Source of the DNA: Paenibacillus sp. | GTDB taxonomy: Bacteria > Bacillota > Bacilli > Paenibacillales > Paenibacillaceae | Direction of reading: 5' to 3' | Length of the DNA: 6,863 bases | Assembly: GCA_029256665.1 (NCBI GenBank) | Contig: JAQSXN010000215.1 | Span: 1-6,863 of the forward strand | Shown here: positions 1-5,542 of the stretch, in pieces | How positions within the stretch are numbered: position 1 is the stretch's first letter | Layout of the letters: every line of letters starts with the position of its first letter | The notes under the pieces: model-generated | The model's input: only the letters and a program-made list of their open reading frames with translations | Database searches by the model: none | What the model was told of the DNA's origin: nothing | Position numbers and translations under genes: made by a program

Positions 1-228
1 GAGAAGTACCGCGAACGCGCGCGGTACTTTTTGCCGTTCCAGCAGCGTTACGATCGGCCGCAGCAAATAATAGAGCACCGCGGCCGCCGCGAACGGGAAA
101 AACAATGTGGAAAGAATGGTGCGGATCGGGGCGAGCAGCCCCCGATTTAAGTGGACCAAATACAGCAAGAGCAAGACCAGTATCGCGCCGGCCAGCCGCC
201 TAAACCATATATGTTGTCGCAGCGTCAT
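1..228 (-). CDS. AI-2E family transporter (YtvI/UPF0118-type permease), N-terminal part only
   Basis: The minus strand from an ATG at 228-226 reads open through the window edge, giving 76 residues beginning MTLRQHIWFRRLAGAI. A first membrane segment covers about residues 13-27, followed by a short loop and a second hydrophobic stretch at about 37-55. It then reads LRPIVTLLERQKVPRAFAVLL, the 'N/RP.V..LE...IPR..AVL' signature found near the N-terminus of AI-2E/UPF0118 permeases. Family members are about 350 residues with seven or eight membrane helices, so roughly four fifths of this protein lies outside the window. A good ribosome binding site (AAGGGGG on the minus strand, about 240-234) sits just upstream of the ATG. 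The substrate cannot be deduced: members include an AI-2 exporter, Na+/H+ antiporters and the sporulation protein YtvI. The gene is divergent from the sigma-factor gene. Confidence 0.8.
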   Translation of the reverse strand, partial: MTLRQHIWFRRLAGAILVLLLLYLVHLNRGLLAPIRTILSTLFFPFAAAAVLYYLLRPIVTLLERQKVPRAFAVLL

Positions 229-284
229 CCCTACGCCCCCTTAACGTTTGCTTTTTCATCATTGTTAAACGGGCGGGCTTTATT

Positions 285-310
285 TTAAACATACCCCCTT
301 CGTCCTCGTA
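285..310 (+). promoter_or_regulatory. Candidate ECF-type promoter of the sigma/anti-sigma operon
   Basis: TTAAAC at 285-290, a 16-nt spacer, then CGTA at 307-310. This is the TGAAAC-N16-CGTA layout known for B. subtilis sigma-W-type promoters, with one mismatch in the -35. It lies about 54 nt before the sigma-factor start codon, as expected for an autoregulated ECF operon. A TATAAA at 309-314 overlaps it and could instead be a sigma-A -10, but the best matching -35 (TTTAAA at 284-289) would need a 19-nt spacer. Confidence 0.5.
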
Positions 311-363
311 TAAAATGGAACTTAATTCGCGTTTGATGGAACTCATAGAGGGGAGGTGATGCG

Positions 364-927
364 GTGGATGCACATTATATGCGTTACTTGGCGCCGGGCT
401 TCGATCGGGCGGAGGTGCTGGAAGAGCTTATGAGCAAGTACGGAGAGGATGTATGGCGCTTCGCATACTATCTCACGCGCAGACGTGATGCGGCCGACGA
501 TATCGCGCAGGAAACGTTTATCGTCGCCTACGACCGGATGTACGATTTCCGCGGGGAATCGAACATAAGGAGCTGGTTATTCGGAATAGCCCGAAACAAA
601 TCCATGCGCGTCCTGCGCGGCGCTTTCTTCCGCAGAGTCCAAACGACGGATATTCGAGAGTTAAACGAAAATATAAAGGGATTCGCCGTTTCGGCTGAGG
701 AAGTCGTCATCGGCCGCATGGATGCCGGACGCGTGTGGCGGACGGTCTTCAGGCTAAGGCCCAAACATCGCGAGGTACTGCTCATGGCCTACCATTACGA
801 TATGTCGATGAAAGAAATGGCCGTAGCGCTAGGAATAGCGGAAGGAACGGTAAAGTCGCGGCTTGCGAGGGCCAAGCGAAGCATGGCGAAGCTGCTGAAT
901 CGCGCCGGAGAGGAGGACGAATCATGA
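364..927 (+). CDS. ECF-subfamily (sigma-70 group 4) RNA polymerase sigma factor
   Basis: This 187-residue protein has the standard two-domain ECF layout. Sigma region 2 spans about residues 22-86 and includes DDIAQETF (45-52) and the WLFGIARNK helix (71-79) that contacts and melts the -10. After a variable linker, region 4 spans about 125-178, with a helix-turn-helix ending GTVKSRLARAK (161-171) for -35 recognition. The GTG start at 364 is chosen because GGGAGGTGAT (351-360) gives normal Shine-Dalgarno spacing; the next in-frame Met (residue 6) has none. The stop overlaps the next start as ATGA (924-927), so the downstream gene is translationally coupled and is read as its anti-sigma factor. 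An ECF-like promoter just upstream suggests autoregulation. The exact ECF group cannot be assigned from sequence alone; a sigma-W/M/V-like envelope-stress role is inferred. Confidence 0.93.
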   Translation: MDAHYMRYLAPGFDRAEVLEELMSKYGEDVWRFAYYLTRRRDAADDIAQETFIVAYDRMYDFRGESNIRSWLFGIARNKSMRVLRGAFFRRVQTTDIRELNENIKGFAVSAEEVVIGRMDAGRVWRTVFRLRPKHREVLLMAYHYDMSMKEMAVALGIAEGTVKSRLARAKRSMAKLLNRAGEEDES

Positions 928-1862
928 GTCGGGAGGATGAGTCCTGGATAAAAGCGTTAAAAGACGCTCCGCTGTATAGCCGCCATTTTGACGATTCGCA
1001 CAAACGGGTTATCCGTTCCCGGATTGGGAAGAAAACTCGCGGGCGGCGATCCCGCCGGTTATCCGCGCTCGCTTGTTTGGCCGGCGTGCTGATCGGGTTC
1101 GGTATGCTCTACGGCACGGATCTTGCAGAACGAATCGATAAGACGATGACGACAGTGCCGAACCATGCTTATTACAACAAAGGCGAGCTGCTGCTTCAGG
1201 TTTTTCCCGATCCGGAGCTAAAGGCGGGCAAAACGTACGGTTATCTTTTTCATTTTGCCAATCCAACCAAGAAGAAGTTCATCGGTAAAAAGCTAGCCAT
1301 AGATGCCGTGCATCTGGAAACCGGCCAGCGCTTCGTTGCGGTTCCGCTAGTTAGCATGGATGAGCAGCTTTATGCGGAGACAAGCTGGGAGCGTTACATC
1401 GTGCAATGCGCGCTCCCCTTCGGAGGATTATGGCGGTACGAAGTGAAACTGAACGGTACGCCGTACGCGAGCGTGGTATTGGACGTCGGAGAGCCGGATT
1501 GGGAGCCAAGCCCGACATTTCATTCCGGCGATTACGCCATGACGGGAATCGAGGGAGTTATAGGCTTCATCGACGCAGGATTTATCGCGAAGCATCCTAA
1601 CAAATACATGTGGCATGTCTGGGGAGAACCGGATGAGCTGGATGGAACCTTTCAGGTAATGGCGGTCAAGCAGGGGTCGAAGCAGTTGATTTCTGTCATT
1701 TCGGGCCTGCGGTTCGGAGGTCCTCTGAACGGGGCCGACGGCGCGACGCCAACCATGATGACGTTGCCCGAGCCGGGCATATGGCGGCTGCTGCCTTTTA
1801 TCGGGGGACGGTTGATGGATAGCATCGTAGTGGAGGTGCGGGAAGGAGATAAGCAACCCTGA
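924..1862 (+). CDS. Membrane-bound anti-sigma factor with tandem extracellular beta domains (DUF4871-like C-terminus)
   Basis: The ATG at 924 overlaps the sigma-factor stop and is preceded by AGGAGG (911-916) at 7-nt spacing; the frame is open further upstream, but only inside the sigma gene. The 312-residue product has a basic cytoplasmic N-terminus of about 45 residues (DESWIKALKDAPLYS..., then RGRRSRR) and one membrane helix at about 46-64, followed by an extracellular portion of about 245 residues. No HxxxCxxC zinc anti-sigma motif is present, so sigma binding would rest on the short N-terminal helix. The outer part appears to hold two beta-rich repeats with matching ends: GLWRYEVKLNGTPYASVVLDV-type at 168-188 and GIWRLLPFIGGRL...VVEV at 285-305. 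The C-terminal half (192-306; GIEGVIGFID, PNKYMWHVWG, GADGATP) resembles DUF4871 of Bacillus as I remember that family. The role is inferred mainly from operon position and topology; the sensed signal is unknown. Confidence 0.75.
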   Translation: MSREDESWIKALKDAPLYSRHFDDSHKRVIRSRIGKKTRGRRSRRLSALACLAGVLIGFGMLYGTDLAERIDKTMTTVPNHAYYNKGELLLQVFPDPELKAGKTYGYLFHFANPTKKKFIGKKLAIDAVHLETGQRFVAVPLVSMDEQLYAETSWERYIVQCALPFGGLWRYEVKLNGTPYASVVLDVGEPDWEPSPTFHSGDYAMTGIEGVIGFIDAGFIAKHPNKYMWHVWGEPDELDGTFQVMAVKQGSKQLISVISGLRFGGPLNGADGATPTMMTLPEPGIWRLLPFIGGRLMDSIVVEVREGDKQP

Positions 1863-1879
1863 TCTCATAGTTTATTTAG

Positions 1880-1920
1880 AAGGCGCTCAAACCCGGATGA
1901 TAACGGGTAGGGCGCTTTTT
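1880..1920 (+). terminator. Rho-independent terminator of the sigma/anti-sigma operon
   Basis: Outer arms 1880-1888 and 1910-1918 pair (GCGC core with G-U wobbles). After a small AA/A internal loop, ACCCG (1891-1895) pairs with CGGGT (1904-1908) around an 8-nt loop. Five T residues close it at 1916-1920. It starts 17 nt after the anti-sigma stop codon. The minus-strand copy has only a weak T tract, so it may end the opposing lipoprotein pseudogene only partly. Confidence 0.85.
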
Positions 1921-1978
1921 AAATGGTGAAAGGCGGCTAACTTAATTCGTGTTATAAGTTGCGATTAGTAACAAACCA

Positions 1979-2503
1979 TCAGTTACCAAACTTTGCTCTC
2001 CATTGCTTTGACCAATCTTTATAACTAATGGAATGCACTTCTTCAAGTGTTCTTCCATCTAATGACCATACTCCACCCATCATTGTCTGGTCGATTACTG
2101 GATAAGAATGTCCGCCCACTGCTTGATTATCCACGATATAAATCCAAATTGTCGTTTTCCCTTTGGATTTTACGATATATGCTGGTTTTACGCTTGTTGA
2201 TTTCCAATGATCTAATGGATGATTTGTTACTACGAACTTTTGCTCACTAACTTCTTTACCCAGATACTTACTTGGGTCTTCGCTTTGCAGCCCCCATTAA
2301 TTGGAATACGGTAATTTCATTAGCTTTTCTTTCGTTAATATATAGGCTTCGCTAGCGCCTTCATATGAAGCGACCTTATAGCCCTTGGATTCCAAATAAT
2401 CTTTTGCCACAGTGCCATTCTTGTCTGATATTTTGACACTTTGCGAATCAGAACAACCTGCCAAACTGAATATAAACACCATTAAAATGAGGACAACTTT
2501 CAC
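1979..2503 (-). pseudogene. Lipoprotein gene broken by an in-frame stop codon (DUF4830-like)
   Basis: The minus strand starts at GTG (2503-2501) behind AAAGGAGGAGGG (2523-2512). It encodes a lipoprotein signal, MKVVLILMVFIFSLAGC, with LAGC at residues 14-17. After 68 residues the frame meets TAA (2299-2297) at ...LMKLPYSN. The same frame then continues without a shift as WGLQSEDPSKYLGKE for another 105 residues, ending ...SKQWRAKFGN and TGA (1981-1979). Both parts clearly belong to one protein of about 174 codons: the second half starts with no start codon or ribosome binding site and has protein-like content (VGGHSYPV, LDGRTLEEV, WSKQW). The full reading resembles DUF4830 lipoproteins from memory, which is moderate confidence only. 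The region is AT-rich: my hand counts give 26/60 GC at 2041-2100 and 22/60 at 2281-2340, against 39/60 at 4201-4260 in the ligase gene. Horizontal acquisition followed by decay is the simplest reading; a sequencing error or stop readthrough is possible. Confidence 0.8.
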
Positions 2504-2577
2504 CGTCAGTTCCCTCCTCCTTTGAAACGAAACACGCGGCTGCTACACGTTTAATATTCCCTTTTCCCCTTTCCGAA

Positions 2578-2622
2578 TGCAAGAATGAGTTTTAAGGACG
2601 GCGACAGCCGTTTCACCTTGCA
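2578..2622. repeat. Nested inverted repeat in the intergenic region
   Basis: TGCAAG (2578-2583) pairs with CTTGCA (2617-2622). Inside, ACGGC (2598-2602) pairs with GCCGT (2607-2611) around a GACA loop. No T tract follows on either strand, so it is not a typical terminator. It lies between the divergent pseudogene and the five-gene operon, upstream of the operon's candidate promoter. It could be an operator or chance; I see no family match. Confidence 0.3.
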
Positions 2623-2675
2623 CGATGCGGACTGTGGCGTTTGTTAGGGGCATCCAACAATTTCTTCCTGCCGGG

Positions 2676-2701
2676 CGAAACATCTGCAAGTTCATCCCGT
2701 A
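2676..2701 (+). promoter_or_regulatory. Candidate ECF-type promoter of the ligase/DUF350 operon
   Basis: CGAAAC at 2676-2681, a 16-nt spacer (2682-2697), then CGTA at 2698-2701: one mismatch from the sigma-W-type TGAAAC-N16-CGTA pattern. It shares AAACAT-N14-CGTA with the promoter proposed for the sigma-factor gene. The operon's first start codon is 50 nt downstream, a normal leader length. Confidence 0.5.
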
Positions 2702-2707
2702 ATAAGG

Positions 2708-2713
2708 TATAAT
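2708..2713 (+). promoter_or_regulatory. Perfect sigma-A -10 hexamer (TATAAT), alternative or additional promoter
   Basis: TATAAT is exact, but the upstream hexamer at proper spacing (CTGCAA, 2684-2689, 18-nt spacer) matches TTGACA at only three positions, and there is no TG extension. It could supply basal transcription beside the ECF-type promoter, or be a chance match in a short AT-rich stretch. Confidence 0.4.
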
Positions 2714-2751
2714 CATAATCGCATGAGCAACATTCGAAGGGGGCCACTCTA

Positions 2752-2964
2752 GTGGAACAAGGCATTAACGTGGTATTAATGGAGAAAACCGCCACAGGCG
2801 AGCTTCGCAAGATCGAGGAGAGAGTTTGGTCGATGAATATGGTCGCCGCCCTCGAGCATGTCAATTATATCGTAGTGGGAGATCGGGAATATGAAACGAT
2901 CGAAGGCAGGCTGAACGTGGATCTTGGCAGCCTGGAGCTGCTGCTCGTTCCGATGCAGTCCTAA
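2752..2964 (+). CDS. Small hypothetical protein, first gene of the ligase/DUF350 operon
   Basis: Seventy residues from a GTG start, chosen because AAGGGGG (2737-2743) stands 8 nt upstream; the first internal Met (residue 10) has no such site. The protein is soluble, mildly acidic and has no signal peptide, membrane helix or cysteine. The pattern suggests a compact alpha/beta fold: strand (INVVLMEK), helix (WSMNMVAALEHV), strand (YIVVGDREYE), then a hydrophobic C-terminal strand (LELLLVPMQS). I do not recognise the family. It is separated by 41 nt from the next gene on the same strand, and sits directly behind the only promoter candidates of the cluster. It is therefore probably co-transcribed, and could be a regulator or an accessory factor; no function is assigned. 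Confidence 0.7.
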   Translation: MEQGINVVLMEKTATGELRKIEERVWSMNMVAALEHVNYIVVGDREYETIEGRLNVDLGSLELLLVPMQS

Positions 2965-2988
2965 TCCGCTTATTATATACATCGCATG

Positions 2989-2995
2989 AAGGAGG
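2989..2995 (+). promoter_or_regulatory. Ribosome binding site that fixes a TTG start
   Basis: AAGGAGG stands 10 nt before TTG at 3006. The only nearby ATG (2996-2998) touches the Shine-Dalgarno sequence itself and is out of frame (2996 versus 3006), so TTG is the start. Confidence 0.75.
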
Positions 2996-3005
2996 ATGAG
3001 TCATC

Positions 3006-3683
3006 TTGACCAACGAAGAGAAACAACAGCCACAAGCCAAACCAGCGCCGGGAGTCCCGCGTTTGTTCACATCCGAAGGCAAGCCCGTTAAAGTATTGTC
3101 CACATCGCTGGGCATCGCGTTATTGGCTAGCTCCGTGCTCGGCGCTGGCGCAGCATCCGCATCGAGCGCGACGACGGGTGAAGAGAAGCCCAAGTTGGTA
3201 TCTTGGTCTTCGGAGGAGGTCAAGCAATATTTTGACGCCACGATAGATTGGAGTCTGCCACTGCCTCCGCTTGATGAAGAGGAGGAAGAGGAGCCTGTCG
3301 CTTCGAGCAGCGGCGGAAGCTCGCCGACGGTCATCCATCATTACGGTTCCGGCTTCGGCTGGGACGATATGCTCTTATACCATCTGTTGTTCAATAACGG
3401 CGGCAGCTACTCGTCATCCGGCTACTATAAGAATCGTCCGGCTTATTATTCGACCAACAAGACCCGATATACGCCTAAGACGTACACAAGCGACATGTTC
3501 CAAAACAAACAAGTAGCGGGTACGTCGGTGAAACCGAAGACGTCCAGCACGGCGGGCACGATTACCCGCAGATCGACTTCATCGTCGCCTGGCGGCATCG
3601 GAGGCACGTCGAGCAGCCTAAGCTCCTCGGGCTCCAAGAGCAGCGTATCGAGCGGCAGCAAGAGCAGCGGGTTCGGCGGATGA
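3006..3683 (+). CDS. Exported Ser/Gly-rich low-complexity protein, YgiB/YjfM (DUF1190)-like in layout, ending Gly-Gly
   Basis: The 225-residue product has a polar N-terminus of about 28 residues, then a hydrophobic segment at about 29-54 (VKVLSTSLGIALLASSVLGAG followed by AASASSA). That segment reads as a signal peptide with a possible ASA cleavage site, or as a membrane anchor. Next come an acidic patch (D90 then six Glu, 91-96), a Gly/Ser linker, and a short aromatic block (HHYGSGFGWDDMLLYHLLFNN, 111-131). A Tyr/Thr/Lys-rich stretch follows, then a Ser/Gly tail from about 178, ending SSGFGG. No enzyme motif is visible. The order of elements, including a hydrophobic mid-block, a Thr-rich TITR segment and a -GG terminus, recalls E. 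coli YgiB/YjfM, whose genes also sit beside a glutathionylspermidine-synthase-like gene. That similarity is architectural and from memory. The stop overlaps the ligase start (ATGA, 3680-3683), and no strong ribosome binding site precedes the ligase, so the two are coupled. Confidence 0.75.
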   Translation: MTNEEKQQPQAKPAPGVPRLFTSEGKPVKVLSTSLGIALLASSVLGAGAASASSATTGEEKPKLVSWSSEEVKQYFDATIDWSLPLPPLDEEEEEEPVASSSGGSSPTVIHHYGSGFGWDDMLLYHLLFNNGGSYSSSGYYKNRPAYYSTNKTRYTPKTYTSDMFQNKQVAGTSVKPKTSSTAGTITRRSTSSSPGGIGGTSSSLSSSGSKSSVSSGSKSSGFGG

Positions 3684-4876
3684 CGAAGCAGGCGTTCGAG
3701 ATCGTCTCGCAGCCGCATCCGGATCGCGCCAGCCGCGTCGAAGCTTTGAGGCAGCTTGGTTTCGGCTGGGCGGACCTCGAAGAGGAACCGTATTGGATCG
3801 ACCAGGTCGCGGCGCTGGATCGGGACGTATACGACGAGCTGCAGAGCGCGTCCGTCGCGTTATGGCGCGTGTTTGACAAAGCGGTTCGTCATATTCATGG
3901 CAATCACGGCGTCTACGAATTGATCGGCATCCCGCCGATTTTGTGGGAAATGGTGGACGGCACGCCTTTGCCCGAACCGGGTCTAATTAGCCGTTATGCG
4001 AGGTTCGACTTCGCCATCGATCAAGACGGCACCATTAAGCTGCTAGAGCTTAATGCCGATACGCCGACCGGCTACGTCGAGGCTTCCATCGCCACGCCGT
4101 GGTTATGCGAAGGCGCCGGAATATACTCTCCGAACACCGGCATGGGCGAACGCGTCGCCGCGGCATGGGGCGCGGAGCGTCCTGACACGGCTGCATGCGT
4201 GGCGTACGGCGAGCATCTGGAGGATTCCGGCACGATCGAGGCGTTGGTTCGGCATAGCGGACTGGACATCGAGTGCAGAGATTGCTTGGAGCTGTACGTG
4301 GACGAAGGCGAGCTCAAGGACGGAGAAGGACGCGTCATCAAGCGGATGTTCGCGCTGTATCCCAAAGAATGGATGGCAGTAGACGAAGGCGGCGACGCCT
4401 TGGCATATGCCATCGAGAGCGGCAACCTGTCGTTGTTTAACTTGCCTCCCGCCATTCTGCTCCAGACCAAAGGTTTGATGGCCGTTGTATGGGGTCTCTA
4501 CGAGCTGGGGCAATTGTTCGACGAAGAAGAACGTACGGCGATTGGCCGTTATGTCCTGCCGACGTATAACAAACCCGTCTTCGACGGCAGCTACGTCTCC
4601 AAGTCGATGTTCGGCCGGGAGGGCGGTTCCGTGCGGCTGTTCGACGATGCCGGCGGACTCGAAATCGAAGATCAGGACGGTTACGATACAAGCGTGTTGT
4701 TCCCGACGGTGTACCAGAAGCGGGCTAAGCTGGCCCGCGTCGAAACATCGCGCGGGGAGCTGCATCTCTTGACCGGCATGTTCGTCATTAACGGCGAGCC
4801 CTGCGGCATGCTTGGACGGGGAGGCGGCCCCATCACGGGCAACACCAGCCACTTTATCCCGATAGGAGTGAAATAG
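3680..4876 (+). CDS. Glutathionylspermidine synthase family ATP-grasp amide ligase (YgiC/YjfC-like)
   Basis: The 398-residue product matches the C-terminal synthetase domain of glutathionylspermidine synthase. That enzyme uses ATP to join the glycine carboxylate of glutathione to an amine of spermidine. Visible landmarks are RFDF (108-111), the metal/ATP-site segment ELNADTPTG (123-131), the helix QTKGLMAVVWGLYELG (262-277), KSMFGREGG (308-316) for nucleotide binding, and the C-terminal GPITGNTSHFIPIG (383-396). Length is close to the E. coli stand-alone paralogues (about 386 residues). The N-terminal cysteine amidase domain of bifunctional E. coli Gss is absent, so this is a ligase only. Stand-alone members have not been shown to make glutathionylspermidine, and many Firmicutes lack glutathione, so the true substrates are unknown. 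It is coupled to the upstream gene by ATGA; the downstream lipoprotein ATG follows its TAG directly. Confidence 0.92.
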   Translation: MTKQAFEIVSQPHPDRASRVEALRQLGFGWADLEEEPYWIDQVAALDRDVYDELQSASVALWRVFDKAVRHIHGNHGVYELIGIPPILWEMVDGTPLPEPGLISRYARFDFAIDQDGTIKLLELNADTPTGYVEASIATPWLCEGAGIYSPNTGMGERVAAAWGAERPDTAACVAYGEHLEDSGTIEALVRHSGLDIECRDCLELYVDEGELKDGEGRVIKRMFALYPKEWMAVDEGGDALAYAIESGNLSLFNLPPAILLQTKGLMAVVWGLYELGQLFDEEERTAIGRYVLPTYNKPVFDGSYVSKSMFGREGGSVRLFDDAGGLEIEDQDGYDTSVLFPTVYQKRAKLARVETSRGELHLLTGMFVINGEPCGMLGRGGGPITGNTSHFIPIGVK

Positions 4877-5542
4877 ATGACAGAGCTATACGTGAAGAAT
4901 AAACGGCGCGGCATGGCGGGGATTGGAAGATGGATGATCGTACCCGCGCTAGCGCTTTTGCTTGCCTTGACGGGCTGTTCTTCGAATACGCAATCGGTAT
5001 TCAGTTCCGGTTCCGGTACGTCAACGACCGTCAGCGATGTGTCGCAAGTGCCTTGGGATTATAAGATCGTCGAAGGGACGGTAGGCGATCTGATCGGAAG
5101 CGATATGACGATACTGCCCGACAATACGCTTATGCCTAACGATAACAACTACGCGACGGGCGACAAAGTTTGGGCCCTCCAGTTCATGGACGCCGAGATC
5201 AGTACCGATGCGCAGAAGCGCAACGAGATCCGCTTGTCCGCTTGGCGCGTGATCAAGACGTTCAAAGACGAGAAGTCGGCCGTGGCCGACATGAACAATT
5301 TGAAGCTGCTGCTTACGACGGAAGTCGATCTCGTCGGCGTATACAAGACGGAATTCAAAGGGGAGACGCGTAACTTCGCCGTCGTCGAGCTGCCAACGGG
5401 CAATCGGATGAAGCAGCCGATCGACGAGAAACGTTATGGAGAGTTCTCGAAACAGAAGACAGTGAACGTTTATTTGGAAGAAGTGCATGATTTCGCGGAT
5501 TACGATCTGGCATATGCCAAATTTAGGGGGTGGGCGAATTGA
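4877..5542 (+). CDS. Lipoprotein of unrecognised family within the ligase/DUF350 operon
   Basis: The 221-residue product starts at ATG 4877, immediately after the ligase stop, with AGGAGTG (4864-4870) placed 6 nt upstream inside the ligase end. A basic N-terminus (KNKRRG...GRW) leads into a hydrophobic core and the lipobox LTGC (31-34), so the mature protein would be attached to the outer face of the membrane through Cys34. A Ser/Thr/Gly linker follows to about residue 53. A folded domain of about 165 residues comes next, with alternating strand-like and helical segments (WDYKIVEGTVGDLIG; KVWALQFMDAEI; RLSAWRVIKTFKDEKSAVADM; RNFAVVELP; VNVYLEEVHDFADYDLAYAKFRGWAN). I do not recognise the domain. 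Its stop overlaps the next start as TTGA (5539-5542), which ties it to the DUF350 protein. It may be the extracellular partner of that membrane protein (inference). Confidence 0.85.
   Translation: MTELYVKNKRRGMAGIGRWMIVPALALLLALTGCSSNTQSVFSSGSGTSTTVSDVSQVPWDYKIVEGTVGDLIGSDMTILPDNTLMPNDNNYATGDKVWALQFMDAEISTDAQKRNEIRLSAWRVIKTFKDEKSAVADMNNLKLLLTTEVDLVGVYKTEFKGETRNFAVVELPTGNRMKQPIDEKRYGEFSKQKTVNVYLEEVHDFADYDLAYAKFRGWAN
5525..5530 (+). promoter_or_regulatory. Ribosome binding site that selects the TTG start of the DUF350 gene
   Basis: AGGGGG lies 8 nt before TTG at 5539. A GTG at 5530 is in frame and would add three residues, but it overlaps this Shine-Dalgarno sequence and has none of its own, so TTG is preferred. 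Confidence 0.65.

Noticed and set aside
244..271. CGTTT/AAACG inverted repeat upstream of the permease gene
   Set aside because: Only 5 bp arms around a long AT-rich loop; indistinguishable from chance.
735..923. Upstream extension of the anti-sigma reading frame
   Set aside because: The frame is open but lies entirely within the sigma-factor gene; the ATG at 924 has a proper AGGAGG site and the standard ATGA overlap.
2047..2250. Plus-strand open frame of 67 codons inside the AT-rich region
   Set aside because: It lies antisense to the second half of the broken lipoprotein gene, whose frame continues smoothly and looks like protein; no ribosome binding site was seen for the plus-strand frame.
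2523..2551. TGAAAC at 2523-2528 as a further ECF-type -35
   Set aside because: No CGTA or close variant occurs at 16-17 nt; the nearest CGT is 19 nt away, and no plus-strand gene starts nearby.
2861..3334. Minus-strand open frame with poly-Ser stretch opposite the Ser/Gly-rich gene
   Set aside because: The Ser run is the complement of the acidic/Ser coding repeats of the plus-strand gene. The plus strand has a good ribosome binding site, an export segment and coupled neighbours.
4103..4852. Long minus-strand open frame (249 codons) opposite the ligase gene
   Set aside because: It is a shadow of the high-GC ligase gene: no ribosome binding site, no recognisable domain, and the plus-strand frame has clear family motifs.
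3680..4876. Bifunctional glutathionylspermidine synthetase/amidase
   Set aside because: The protein starts directly in the synthetase domain; the N-terminal cysteine amidase domain is absent, and the upstream gene encodes a low-complexity exported protein rather than an amidase.
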